A stretch of DNA of 64,000 bases from NCBI RefSeq assembly GCF_027943255.1, contig NC_072896.1, positions 68,962,501 to 69,026,500 on the forward strand, given 5' to 3'. Positions 40,839 to 51,815 of this stretch are shown here, one piece after another. Both the position numbers and the translations under genes were made by a program. A model generated the notes under the pieces. It made no database searches. It was not told where the DNA came from and was given only the letters and a program-made list of their open reading frames with translations. How positions within the stretch are numbered: the first letter of the stretch is position 1; the number at the start of each line of letters is the position of its first letter. Origin of the DNA: Anastrepha obliqua (lineage: Eukaryota > Arthropoda > Insecta > Diptera > Tephritidae).

Positions 40839-42040
40839 CGATTATATGTCGGGACTAGAGAACAAAAACAAATTTTAATCATCGAAAATCACTTTATTGT
40901 TTTTCAAAATATTCTCCATGAAGATCTATACACTTTTACATGCGTTTGAACCAATTGTAGAAGCACTTTTGCCACTCTGAATGAGGTACCTCCAAAACAT
41001 GCATTCTGAATGCCGCAACCGCTTCTTCAGGTGTCGAAAAACGTTGACCTCTCAGTTTGTTTTTTACGTACGGGAATAAAAAGAAGTCATTCGGTGCCAA
41101 GTCAGGACTATACGGCGGATGACTCATTAATTAAATATTTTGGGTGCTCAAAAATGCAATTGTTTGCGCCGATGTGTGAGAGCTCGCATTGTCCTGGTGA
41201 AGAGTGATACGTCTTTGGCGATTGCTTTTCCTAATTTCTTGGAAGACAACTGGCAAACAAATGGTTGTGTACTCGTACCACTCAGAATTTACTGTTCTGC
41301 ATTGTGCTAGTGGTACGGCTGCGACATGTCCAGTTTTTCCGAAAAAACAGGCGACCATTTGCTTGGAAGTGCTTCGTGCGCGAACAACTTTTGTTGGATT
41401 TGGCTCATCTTGAAACACCCATACGGTCGACTGCGGTTTATTTTCGGGCTCATACGCGTAAATCCATGATTCATCACCTGTCACGATGTCATAGACGTGT
41501 TTCGAAGCCCCGCGATCGTATTTTTTGAGCATTTCCTTCGACCAATCGACACGAGCCTTTTTTTGAGCGATTGACAAATTGTGTGGGATCCTACGCAAAC
41601 AAATTTTTTTGACAGTCAAATGTTTATGCAATATTGAATGTATGCTGGTCCCACTAATGCCTAAGATTGTCTCAATCTCACGATAGGTCACATGACGATC
41701 TTGCAATATCAGTTCGCGCACAGCATCAATGGTTTTCGGAACAACAACTGATTTTGGACGACCTTCACGAAATTCGTTTTGGAGTGAACTACGACCACGA
41801 TTGAATTCACCATACCATCGATAAACACTGGTCCTTGATGGAGCTTCATCGCCAAAAAATGAATTAAGTTCATCCATGCAATGTTGCTGAGTTAATCCAC
41901 GTCGAAAGTTGTAAAAAATAATCGCAATGTTCACGATTTAATTCCATTTTTGGACCGAGATGAATCTCTTAAGTTACTGTAAACAACACAGATTGCAACA
42001 CCAGGGTTGCCAAATCCCGAAATATAAAAGGCACCCCTCG
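40839..42040 (-). mobile_element. mariner (DD34D), nearly complete transposase
   Basis: 1202 bp between TA dinucleotides (40837-40838, 42041-42042). Both ends begin CGA and share TTATATNTCGGGA; the left end lacks about 10 bp that the right has. 41934-41131 encodes 267 residues: helix-turn-helix (MNIAIIFYNFRRGLTQQHCM, GISGTSIHSILHKHL), first Asp in IVTGDESWIYAYEPE, second in LHQDNASSHTSAQT. It then stops at FLSTQNI, where a single stop/near-frame lesion precedes 41127-40936 with MSHPPYSPDLAPNDFFLFPY (third Asp, 34-residue spacing) and SEWQKCFYNWFKRM. All three catalytic Asp are present. Only the short gap at 41128-41131 and the shortened left repeat argue against activity. Confidence 0.9.
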
Positions 42041-42044
42041 TATA

Positions 42045-43244
42045 TCTACATAAGATTAAAGTGTACTTACGTTCTTTCTATTTTTTGAATTTTGACAGTA
42101 CTCTCGAAGCGAAAGTAATTTTTTCGCCAATGGTAATACATAAAATTCATTTTCGACACTCGTTCGCCATTTGTGGCGAATTGGCTGGATATTCGCATAT
42201 CACAATTCGAGACTGCTAAATTCGCCTATATTGTCATTCGCTTCGCAATTGACGATACCAGCCTTAATAAGATATTTGGCAATTTTGGATGTCATCAAAT
42301 CTCCTTCCTCGACTTATCTACGTGTACAAACACGAGCGATAAGCAAATCCAGAGGTCAGGTTTGCGTGATCCACAATTGTGTTTAAAGCAAAATTTTTTT
42401 TAAAACAAAAGGTCATTTGTTCTTAAGCTCGTATATTTATAACAAATATATTGGAAACATCCATAATAATTCCATTTTATACTATATTTATATCTCTATA
42501 TCTTTATACATATTTTTTAGTAAACCCTTACACATTCCTTTTTGTTGAAGTTTACATGAAATTTGTAGAAATGGTACGTGTGTCATTCACAGTTTTTCAC
42601 AACAATGAAAAATCAACAAAACTGTTTAGCTTTTGTGTTATTTTCCCACGAAGCAAACTTTTCACAATTATGAAAGCATTAGCATCCACACTTTCTGGCG
42701 ACACCTTTTGCAGCATCCAAATAAATTATTTCAGTTCAACGCAATTAGAAGAGAAAACATAAAAATATAAAAGGTAAGAACAAAATGAAAAAAAATATTT
42801 TCCAAAGGTCAGCTGGGTCATATTTCAACGTCTCAACTGAAACCCTTGTGACACAACACGCTTTGTTACCTGCGACATCAAGGTCATACAAAAAATTTTG
42901 GCACTCAGTGAGAAACGACGGTAGGAAAATGACAAAAAAATATAGGAAAAGTTTGTAGGAGTGAGTGCTTTTTTATTTTTTTTTTTCACTACTTATGGGC
43001 ATAGTGGTAGTTGTTTTGTCTAATTTTTCCTAAGCTGCACATAAATTTCAAGTTGACTTTTAAAGTCAGTGAAGGGAAGTAGAGTGAAAATATTTGAATG
43101 GACGCGCGAGAATTATACTGTTATATTATATTGTATAATATTACAATGCCTATGTATATCCATACTCATGCATGTTTTCATATGCACAGAAATTGAAGTA
43201 ATTACAAGCAGGCGCGAGAAGGCGGGATGGCACAAAGTGAAATA
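42045..43244. other. no gene recognised
   Basis: AT-rich. TTCGCCATTTGTGGCGAA at about 42163-42180 is a palindrome, and TTCGCC/GGCGAA pairs recur within 150 bp; function unknown. Confidence 0.4.
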
Positions 43245-43245
43245 T

Positions 43246-44137
43246 AGGGTGTTTTTTTTAGAGGTTAGGTTTTCAAGATGAAATAAAACGTATATAATTT
43301 AATGTTATGGCCAAGAATTTAGCTTTATTATAAAGATAAGGGTTTGCCATTATGTTTTAAAAATGATTTCGGCCGAGAGGCCCAATTTTCGACCACTTTT
43401 TGCAGCAATTGGGGCCGTATGTCAGCAATAACGCGCCGAATATTTTCTTCCAAGACGTCAATCGTCTCGGGCTTATCTGCGTAGACAAGCGACTTCACAT
43501 AGCCCCACAAGAAATAGTCCAGCGGTGTTATATCGCACGATCTTGGAGGCCACGCCACAGGTCCACGGCGCGAGATAATGCGCTCACCAAAAGTTTCCTT
43601 CAATAAATCGATTGTTGCGTTGGCTGTATGGCATGTAGCGCCGTCTTGTTGGAACCAAAGGTCGTCCACATCAACATCGTCCAATTCAGGCACGAAAAAG
43701 TCATTAATCATGGCTCTATAGCGCTCTCCATTGACTGTAACATTATGGCCGGCTTCATTTTTAAAGAAATATGGACCAATGATTCCCTCTGCCCATAGAG
43801 CACACCAAACAGTGACTTTTTGAGGATGTAAGGGCGTCTCAGCAATGGCTTGTGGATTATGTTCACTCCAAATGCGACAATTTTGCTTATTGACATACCC
43901 ATTCAACCAAAAGTGAGCTTCATCGCGGAACAAAAACCATTATTTTCGAACCGCGCGAACCGAACCATTATTTTCGTAATACATTTGCACGATTTGCAAG
44001 CGTTGTTCAGATGTAAGTCTATTCATCATGGAATGGCAAACCAAACTGAGCATAAATCAAGTGACAGCTGTCAAAAAGACCATCTACGAAAAAAGTAGTG
44101 CCAACTTGAAAACCTAACCTCTAAAAAAAAACACCCT
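43246..44137 (-). mobile_element. DD41D (rosa-type) transposon, internally deleted
   Basis: 892 bp with inverted ends GGGTGTTTTTTTTAGAGGTT / AGGTTTTCAAG next to TA. The N-terminal stub on the minus strand (about 44030-43935: MNRLTSEQRLQIVQMYYENN) jumps by deletion to the catalytic half, 43933-43328: FRDEAHFWLNGYVNKQNCRI, ITVWCALWAEGIIGPYFF-like strand, LWFQQDGATCHTANATIDLL and DITPLDYFLWGYVKSLVYAD. The distance between the second and third Asp is 41 residues. The entire DNA-binding domain after the first helix is missing, so it is non-autonomous, although the catalytic half is intact over 201 codons. Confidence 0.9.
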
Positions 44138-44384
44138 TTAAATGCTTTGTGGCAAGTGAAATCAATTATTTGCGTGATGCTCTTATACATTTATTTATTT
44201 ATTCTCAAGTTAATACACAAGATTTTACGATTAAATTAAATAAAGTTAACTTTATATTTCTCTTACTGACCACAAAATAAAATGTTATTTTCAAAAAATT
44301 AAATTACAAAATACACTCTATTTGAGCAGAAAAATATAGTTTAGATAAGGTAAAATATAATTCAATAGAATATGATATCCTGCA

Positions 44385-44660
44385 TATGTCCACCGACGTG
44401 GCTACGAGTTACATGGTCCATTCGATCAATCCAATGAATCGATTATTAAGCGGGCTGTATGGCAGTTAGCTTGAAAGAAATATGGGCCGATGATGCCGCT
44501 AGTGCTCAATGAACTTCGCACACAGAGTATATTTTTACAATTTGCAAGCGTTGTTCTGGTGTTAAACGATTCATGATGATTTTACCAGCACAGTTTGCCA
44601 TTCTCAGCTGTCAAACTATATCGATAGTTCTCATGTAGCATAAAAAAACACCTGATAATA
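44385..44660 (-). pseudogene. DD41D relic of the same family as 43246-44137
   Basis: Minus-strand remnants: an N-terminus MNRLTPEQRLQIVKIY (44575-44525) and a TAISFKLT-like scrap with GPYFFQAN at about 44490. The right end at about 44630-44655 (CTCATGTAGCATAAAAAAACACC) is a decayed form of the ACCTCTAAAAAAAAACACCC terminal repeat. Lies 250 bp from its better-preserved relative. Confidence 0.6.
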
Positions 44661-44851
44661 CAAATTCAATATAAAAAACTTTAACATAACATCAATTTCG
44701 ACAAAACACCATTTGGAAATAATAAGTTTTTGTGTGGTGAAATTTTCTGCCCAAATTTTACAAGAATTGCTGCTTATTGTCTTTATAAGTTCGTTGCATA
44801 TTCAAGTGATCGATGGCGGACGTAAACTACTACCACGTCAAGTGAGCAAAT

Positions 44852-44906
44852 CATGTGATTTGTTAGCATGTGATCTGTTAGCATGTGATCTGTTAGCATG
44901 TGATCC
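44852..44906. repeat. 15-bp tandem repeat, 3.7 copies
   Basis: Unit CATGTGATCTGTTAG; copies start at 44852, 44867, 44882 and 44897 (last one partial). The first copy has one substitution (T for C). Confidence 0.9.
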
Positions 44907-44949
44907 TTCTCGTATCGTATGGTTTATTGACGTGATAACGTCTTATAAT

Positions 44950-45095
44950 TCGATTTAGCCGGCTGCACGCACGAAAAAATGTGTCGTTATCTCGCTCATG
45001 CAAGCGAAAGCGCGGAACGAACGACAAAGAGCACACTCGGCCCCCGCGCTCGGCAACGTTCGACATCTGGCTCTCTCCTACTTGAGTGAGCATAT
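44950..45095. other. GC-rich island of unknown nature
   Basis: In an AT-rich region this 145-bp patch is markedly GC-richer (GCGGAACGAACGACAAAGAG, CTCGGCCCCCGCGCTCGGCA). No frame of interest; may be part of an unrecognised transposon end or a regulatory patch. Confidence 0.35.
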
Positions 45096-45327
45096 ATCGT
45101 CTCTTAGCATTAAAATAGCCTATACATTTTTTGATGTTTTGAGAAAATGAATTTCAAACTTTTTGTCGAAAGTAGCTCTCACTCAAATCTCGTTAGGTCT
45201 GTAAATATAATATTTATTATTTTTTGACTGACGTTTTGACCCACTTTGTGGAACTAGAATTTGACAAAATTTTGACCACATATAAAATCGACGATGGAGA
45301 ATCCAAAAGTTCAATAAAAAAATAATA

Positions 45328-45360
45328 ACCTATGAGCACATAGGCTATTGTTATACTAAG
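45328..45360. other. hairpin followed by CTAA, possible Helitron-like 3' end
   Basis: AATAACCTATG-AGCA-CATAGGCTATT forms an 11-bp stem with one G-T pair. About 9 bases later comes CTAA followed by GGGG. Helitron 3' ends have a hairpin shortly before CTRR. A matching 5' TC end was not found. The Helentron-type endonuclease relic at 45826 is nearby but not shown to be linked. Confidence 0.3.
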
Positions 45361-45374
45361 GGGATGATATATGC

Positions 45375-45736
45375 ACAGGGTTGGCCATATTAAACTGACC
45401 CATGTGATTATTAAAAAAATATGGAAAAAGAAACATTTTTTTGTGTTTCATTGTGAAAAACATTTAATTTAGTTCAAGGAGATTTGTTTACATCACTTTT
45501 TGAATATGATATCGCGCAAGTGGTCGCCCTTAGCTCGTATAGCGTAATGTGCCCGTTTTTCGGCGTTTTCCATAGTTTTGGCCAGCGTCTCGGCCGATAT
45601 GGCGGCTATTTCCCGTCGGATATTGGCCTTAAGTGCGCCTAGTGTCTTTGGCTTGTTGACGTAAACCTTAGATTTCAAATTACAGTAAAAAGTTATAGGG
45701 TTACTCAATGGGTCAGTTTAATATGGCCAACCCTGT
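45375..45736 (-). mobile_element. short DD41D-type deletion derivative with intact ends
   Basis: 362 bp. The ends are inverted repeats ACAGGGTTGGCCATATTAAA / CTGACCCAT, identical over about 29 bp. Inside, minus-strand 45690-45493 encodes only the transposase C-terminus: LKSKVYVNKPKTLGALKANI, RREIAAISAETLAKTMENAE and GDHLRDIIFKK, the part after the third catalytic Asp. Thus everything from the leader to the FLWG motif has been deleted while the ends persist, the standard structure of a MITE-like derivative. Confidence 0.85.
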
Positions 45737-45825
45737 ATGTATATGCGCCTATGTATATAAATTCACATATTTGTATTTGCATATGCCTTCTTCCTGTGTG
45801 CATGGTAATGAACCATTTCTCTATG

Positions 45826-46075
45826 AGGTTTATTAATTTGATTTACTTGAAGAATTTAACATAAAACCAATTGTATCATCACGATGATAGGAAAAGTAGG
45901 GAATAAAAGGGAGTGTGTCGAGTGTAATGTGTCTTGAAAAAGTCAAATCGATGATGGTGCCTCTTAGTGTTGTTGACTTATTAACGTCTGATGCACAATC
46001 GAAATTGAACATATCTTTCATGAATTTGTTAAATGTTTCGTCAGTTTTCACGTTTGTCTAAATGTAACTTGACCT
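45826..46075 (-). pseudogene. endonuclease-domain relic of a Helentron/PIF1-type protein
   Basis: Minus-strand frame 46051-45833 reads NKFMKDMFNFDCASDVNKST, TLRGTIIDLTFSRHITLDTL and PFIPYFSYHRDD. It resembles the C-terminal end of the EEP (apurinic-type) endonuclease fused to PIF1-like helicases in many insect Helitron relatives (typically ..STT..G..IDL.F.R......YVSYFSYHRP). Only this tail is present; the GGDFN motif upstream is not visible. Recognition is from memory. Confidence 0.5.
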
Positions 46076-46490
46076 ATTCCCTTGCGATACCATTTACCTC
46101 CTTCTCTATATCCATACAAAATATCTATCAAACAAATAAAATTAAAATTTTGTTTTGAAAATTGCAACCATTACATCAGTATTTTCTTATGACGTTGTCA
46201 CGTTAAACTATCGTCAGTAAACCGACTTTACAGACAACCTCTTTTTTTATATTTGTGACGTTTTACCTTGGAATACTACTTGCATACTTATATTATGCTA
46301 GCGACATAGTGTACTAAACTTCTAGGACTACTAATGAAAATACTAATATAATCCCACGAAAGAGCAGCGGAACACAGTTTCTTTCCACTATTTATTTTCA
46401 CTATAAATAAAGGCGGACATTTGTCCATGAAAGTCTGTTGCCATTTGCTGATATCACTAAATTTAATATATAAATATATATTTATATATA

Positions 46491-47770
46491 AGGTTGTCAA
46501 AAAAGTCTTGCGGTATTTTTATTGAATTTTCAATTGTTCATAAAATTGGTTATAATAATGCGATTTAAGTCAAATATGCGCCGTTTTGTTCGATGACGAG
46601 TTCCCAACGAGATGCCAACTTCATAATGCCCCTCTTATAGAAGCTCGCTTCCCTATTGTCAAAAAAATCGGAGAGCCAATTTTCACAAGACTCTCTTGAG
46701 GACAACTTCCGACTACCAAGCTCGTTCGCCATGGACAGAAATAGGTGGTAATCACTTGGTGCGAGATCCGGACTATACGGTGGATGCAAAAGAACCTCCC
46801 ATCCGTGCTCCCGGAGCTTCTGGCGCGTCACCAAAGATGTGTGTGGCCTGGCGTTGTCCTGATGGAAGACAATTCGGCCTCTGTTGATCAAAGATGGCCT
46901 CTTCTGCATGAGTGCTGCATTCAAGCGGTCCAGTTGTTAGCAGTACAGGTCCGAATTGAGCGTCTGGCCATAGGGGAGCAGCTCATAGTGGATGATTCCC
47001 TGCCAATCCCACCAAACACACAGAAGAACCTTCCTGGCCGTCAATCCAGGCTTGGCCACCGTCTGGGCAGCTTCACCGCTTTTCGACCACGACCGTTTGC
47101 GCTTCACGTTGTCGTAAGTGACCCACTTTTCATCGCCAGTCACCATCCGCATCAAAAACGGGTCGATTTTGTTGCGATTCAGAAGCGATTCGCATGCATC
47201 CATACGGGCAAAAATGTTTTTTTTCGTCAAGTCGTGTGGCACCCATACATCGAGCTTCTTTTTGAATCCAAACTTCTTCAAAAGGTTTATAACGGTTTTA
47301 TGACTCATGCCCAGCTCTTGGCCGATGCTACGGCTGCTACTATGCCGGTCTCTTTCGATCAATTCAGCGATTTTATCGCAATTTTCGACGACAGGCCTTC
47401 GGGACCGTGACGCATCTTCGATCACCTCTGCACCAGAACGAAAACGTTGAAACCATCGTTGTGCGGTGGAAATGGAAAGTGTATCGGGTCCATGAACTGC
47501 ACAAATTTTATTGGCAGCATGAGATGCATTTTTGCCTTTATCGTAGTAGTACTGTAAAATATGCCGTATTTTCTCTTTATTTTGCTCCATGTTTGCGACG
47601 CTATAACTCACGAACGACTAAAAGCAAACAACAATTAATCAAACACGTGTTAGCACGTGAAAAGAGCTTTCCAAAAAGCTCTAGCGTGAACCGATGCGAC
47701 GAATACAACTAGAACCACGCGCTTGCAAAGACAAGCTTACGGAAATACCGCAAGACTTTTTGGCCAACCT
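46491..47770 (-). mobile_element. mariner (mellifera-type), one nonsense codon from full length
   Basis: 1280 bp within TATATA on both sides. Terminal repeats AAGGTTG..(C/A)AAAAAGTCTTGCGG differ at about 2 of 29 bases. The transposase runs 47611-46565 on the minus strand. It comprises an N-terminal domain (IRHILQYYYDKGKNASHAAN, RSIGQELGMSHKTVINLLKK), WVPHDL, MVTGDEKWVTYD (first Asp), VLLCVWWDWQGIIHYELL, then an in-frame TAA at 46937-46939 after NSDLYC (CAA Gln expected), then QLDRLNAALMQKRP, VFHQDNARPHTS (second Asp) and SPDLAPSDYHLF (third). The rest is continuous, about 347 codons. Apart from the stop nothing obviously disables it. Confidence 0.93.
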
Positions 47771-47910
47771 TATATATAATGGCGATTTTTCTCTCTAAAA
47801 AGGTTTTTTCATAAATTCAACCCGCTCCACTATCGCTATCGTTAGGGGTAGTTCAGAACGCAGTGAGTGGAATATACGCACGTTCCATGAAGCGAAGTTA
47901 TACACATATA

Positions 47911-48358
47911 GGGTTTTTCAATAGGTGCGCTTCAACTTTTTTCCGATAGGGCGGGCGAACGACGCAATATTTTTTATTTTTCGCCTGTCATTTGTAAACT
48001 TCATTAGTATACATTTCATCATGGGGAACGCTACACACTTGAGCAACGATTGCAAATCGTGCAAATTTTTAACGAAAATAATCGTTCTGTTGCTGCTACT
48101 TTAAGAGCATTACGGCCATTTTACGGTCCATTTAACAAGCCGTCCCGTTTTGGAGTTATGCGAAGTCACTGGTCTACAGTAACAAGCCGGCGAGGATTTG
48201 TGAGCTCAGAGCCAATATTGAACGCGAAATTGCTGGAATTTCATACTTAAATGTATATGTTCAAACTCGATAATAAAAAAAAAATAGTTAAAAAAGTCAA
48301 ACCGTTTGTGTTTTATTCAAAAAAGTTCAAAAGTTGAAGCGCTCTTACTGAAAAACCC
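47911..48358 (+). mobile_element. short DD41D-type deletion derivative
   Basis: 448 bp between TA dinucleotides. Ends GGGTTTTTCAATAGGTGCGC and (inverted) GGGTTTTTCAGTAAGAGCGC, both continuing TTCAACTTTT. Inside, plus-strand 48020-48130 encodes the N-terminal helix YTLEQRLQIVQIFNENNRSV then AATLRALRPFYGPFNKPSR. A jump leads to a C-terminal remnant (RICELRANIEREIAGIS in one frame at about 48200-48240). The catalytic core is deleted. Different terminal repeats from 43246-44137 and 45375-45736, so a third DD41D family. Confidence 0.82.
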
Positions 48359-48360
48359 TA

Positions 48361-49780
48361 TACAAGTTCATAGTAACATATCGTATCACACACATATGTA
48401 AGTATTGTAGATGCCATTTAATTTAAAACTACGTGACTTCCTCATCATTTTACAACATTTCATGTGAAGTCATATAACATGAAATAATTAATTATTGTCG
48501 CAAGACCCAAACGCAATAACTAAATTTATAAATACAAAGGTAGTTAAATGGTAGTAGGAAAAACCAGAGAAAAAGGAAGCTTCAGCAAAGCGAAGACATT
48601 ACAAAGTATTTTAATTATCGTTCATCACATCATTTGAAAGCCATTTGATATGGATGACAGCGACAGCCGATATATAGTACACGTACACATATCAGCAAGT
48701 TTCAATTCGTTTCAGCGCTTCAAGAAAAACAGCCTTGCTGTACATACGAACAAAGTTCTGCTACATCCTCTTATACTACGGAGAGCAAAAGTTTACCAAA
48801 AGTTCCACAAAGAAGCACTGCAGTGCACTACAGCAAGCGCCAGCAGCAAAAGAGTACGAGTGCACTGCAAACCATTCATTTTTCTTAGAGTCTTCTATTC
48901 ATTTATGCAATAACTCATTCATTCATATATTCATACACACACAAAGGAAGTGGAAAAAAGACGCCTGCAATTCATGGCTTGACGAAACGAATAAAGAAAG
49001 CATTTACACACACATATGTAGAACTACCAAAAAATACGTAGATATGTGGTTTTGAAGCTTGAGCGCCTGAAGGCTTCTGTATACTTATGCATACATATGT
49101 GCATGTGTGTGTTTGTTTTCGAGCGTCAGACGCAAAAAATGAAATGTACCCACATCAATGTCAATAGGTTATAAGTACATTTGAAAAAAAAGGAAAAGTG
49201 AAATAAAGTAAAAAAGTATGGAAATATTCAAGTGAGTGCTTTCTTCGGAAAATAGGATAAAAAGACGTAGTTTATAATTCGTAGTTTATAAATCAATACC
49301 AATGTAATAACTCTTGTGATTGAAAACAGAATTGAAAATCCAAGCGTTCCTAATTAATTTGTATCTGTTGCGCCTTTAGACTAATAAATCACATATAAAT
49401 CAATATTTATGCCAAATATCATATATCGAAATTGGTAAAAGGTTTTATATTGATAGTTTTCTTTTAAAAATATTATTGAAAATGGTACAATAACAGACTT
49501 CGCTAGCAGCGCGCAATTTATGTAACTTTTTTTCTTTCCCAATAACATCACATTTTTCGCTTCAAGCTCATCATTTGACCTGGGCAACACTTTATCTCTT
49601 CCATCACAAGGTAGCTCCGAGTTGGAAATTTACATTTTAAAGATGGGGTAATGAAAAGTCAAGTTCGTTGGTGATTTTGAAGAAGAATTTTAATGGAATT
49701 TTGGAAAAACTTGATATTGAATAATAAATAAACTATCTGAACAATGACAATCAGCTCGTGGTGTTGGAAACTGGATGTTA
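48361..49780. other. no gene recognised
   Basis: 1.4 kb AT-rich spacer; short overlapping frames at 48650-49055 have no motif. CACACAC and CATATGTGCATGTGTGTGTT runs are present. Confidence 0.45.
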
Positions 49781-49784
49781 TATA

Positions 49785-50040
49785 CAAGGTGGCGCAAAAT
49801 TAATCAGCCTATCGGAAAATTCTGCCCATCAAATTTGACATTTGAAGAATGCGTAGCGAGAAGAGTGGAAGAATGGAACAAGATTATGCCTGGTATATGC
49901 ACAACTTTTCTTGAATCAATCCCAAGACGGCTGCAAGCTGTCGAAAACCAAAAAAGAAGCGCGGAAAAGTTCTTAAATTTTACTTTTTTTAAGCTTTTAA
50001 CTATTTATATGCTTTATGTCTTGCCTGACTTTTCATGAGA
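49785..50040 (+). pseudogene. Tc1-like relic: terminal repeat joined to transposase C-terminus
   Basis: Starts with CAAGGTGGCGCAAAATTAAT then CAGCCTAT, the same end as the right end of 61223-61709 (inverted). Directly after it, 49839-49975 reads LTFEECVARRVEEWNKIMPG, ICTTFLESIPRRLQAVENQK, a Tc1-like C-terminus (..EW..I......F..S.PRRL.AVI..KGG). The intervening transposase is lost. This ties the CAAGGTGGCGC termini to the Tc1 group. Confidence 0.6.
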
Positions 50041-50460
50041 GACTTTAATGTTGTTTCAAGTATTTAGTTTTACGAAATTTGGAACATGTAAGTCAACACG
50101 GGGGCTAAGCACAGACTAATATAAATACACTGACGTCGCACTCCCCATAACTTTCGCACAGCACTGTGCACCAATTTCAGAGTCATTGTCTAGGAGCAGA
50201 ATGATACCAACGCAGGATGATAGACCTCTATATACAGTCACTCACACCTTATATGATACAGATACGATTTTTTGTAAAGTGTTCTATATTTCATAATATT
50301 TAGCGAATATGGAAAAACAGAGTATGCAGCTATTTTACTTATTTTGTTTTTTTTTTTTCATTTCTTAATATAAAATACAAAAAAGTGTACACTCATTTCA
50401 ATCTAATGCAAAAAAATAAAAATGTATAGAAAATTCACTTCGGTGTTTAACTCAGCTCCT
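50041..50460. other. no gene recognised
   Basis: AT-rich spacer. Confidence 0.4.
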
Positions 50461-50461
50461 T

Positions 50462-50660
50462 CTCCACAAATGAAGGGACCTACAGTTTTATATCGCCCCC
50501 GAACAGCAGATGATTTATATGAGGAGCTTTTTCATGGAAATACACTCAGAGGTTTGCCATTACTCACCACTTACTATTAAATGAACAGATCTCTATTATT
50601 TGATATTTCATTCCCGGGCTTTCAAATCTGCGCTCTACTGCATGATAGTCACACACTCAC
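50462..50660 (-). mobile_element. tRNA-derived SINE, decayed copy
   Basis: Recognisable from CACAAATGAAGGGACCTACA, GTTTTATATCGCCCCCGAAC, AGCAGATGA, GAGGAGCTTTTTCATGG and GGTTTGCCATT; the tRNA-like head is only hinted at (TGATAGTCACACACTCAC). Oldest of the five copies by divergence. Confidence 0.72.
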
Positions 50661-51175
50661 ATAGAAAAATATTCAAATATACTTGCGGTCTTCAATAGTT
50701 TGCAATATTTTGCCTGAGTGTTTTTAGAATGAGTAAAGAAAAGTATTCAATTTAATATCAGAGCGAAACATGCAAATTGGGTTTAAACAGTAATCTTTCG
50801 CGAGGAATAATTTGTAAATCATTTTAACTTATTAGGTCGTTTATACCCCTTTTTTGGAAAGTGAAAGTAAAATGGCATTTTAGAAGTCGCTAGAGGCTGA
50901 AAATGTTCTAGAAAGCAAAATTCCTCGCAAAATTTTATAGTGGGTATTTTCAGATAAAATCTTTTAATCGGAAATAAAAAACAAATATGCACCAACTTTG
51001 CTACGATTTCTTTTATGTTTTGTTCATAAAAATGTATAACTTCGCGATCAGGATCTTCGACCTCATACTTACTCCATAATCGAGATTCTACAATATTTGC
51101 ATCCGTTGAATATTTTTTTCTGTATCTCTGCAACTCATTTCTGGTTTATTTTTACAACAGAAACGGTTGCAATGC
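50661..51175. other. no gene recognised
   Basis: AT-rich; the minus-strand open frame at 50819-51133 has no motif I recognise. Confidence 0.4.
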
Positions 51176-51179
51176 AAAA

Positions 51180-51560
51180 CGTTATTGAATACGCCACTAA
51201 AACCAAAGGCAAGTTTATTATCTTAACAGGCAGTCTAATCCCCAGATTAATAATTACATTAATACAAATCCTGTGAGAAACAATTTACTCAACAACAGTA
51301 ACAAAATCAAAGTTATTAAAGTGGATCCTTGGCCACTTGGGGATAGCAGGTAATGAATTCGCGGATAAAATGGGAAATTTAGCTGTAAATCAACCCCTAT
51401 TTACGACCCTGTGTCAGCAATAATCATGTTGGTCTCATATTGGCCAACATCTGAAGATCACTTTTCCCGAAGCTGGAGGAACATATCCACTCATTATACG
51501 AAAATCAACTCAGAAGAAGAAACACCAGGCTGAAAGCCGCTGTAGCTTTTTAAGTAAAAT
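51180..51560 (+). pseudogene. Jockey-type LINE RNase H fragment
   Basis: Frames read NPVRNNLLNNSNKIK then ILGHLGIAGNEFADKMGNLA and VNQPLFT, the last RNase H motif (W.P.H.GI.GNE.AD..A) of Jockey-clade ORF2, followed by PTSEDHFSRSWRNISTHYT-like residues that precede the C-terminus. About 1.2 kb away from the Jockey element at 52745-56930 but in opposite orientation, so independent. Confidence 0.7.
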
Positions 51561-51607
51561 ATTAGCCATATTTTTTTTTTTAATAATAATAAAATATTTC
51601 ATTTCAT

Positions 51608-51815
51608 GTATAAGATGGCACAGAATTAGACAGCCAATTTGGATTTTGAATTACCTTCATATTAAATAAAACAAAATATTTTGAGTGATGAAAATCTTTA
51701 TTTTCACCTTGACAATCTTCATTACTTGTCTTTTTGTGTACTGCGGCTGTTTAGTTCATAAGTGTGAAATACGATTGACGTACGCCATTTGCAAAAACTA
51801 TAAACTTGCCTCCAG
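51608..51815. mobile_element. MITE fragment of the CAAGGTGGCGC family
   Basis: Starts with a decayed end (AAGATGGCACAGAATTAGAC). From 51680 it matches the right half of 61223-61709: TACTGCGGCTGTTTAGTTCA, TAAGTGTGAAATACGATTGA, CGTACGCCATTTGCAAAAAC. The right terminal repeat has decayed (CTTGCCTCCAGG). Confidence 0.65.

Noticed and set aside
42163..42180. Palindrome TTCGCCATTTGTGGCGAA as an element end
   Set aside because: No matching partner, no target duplication and no coding sequence nearby.
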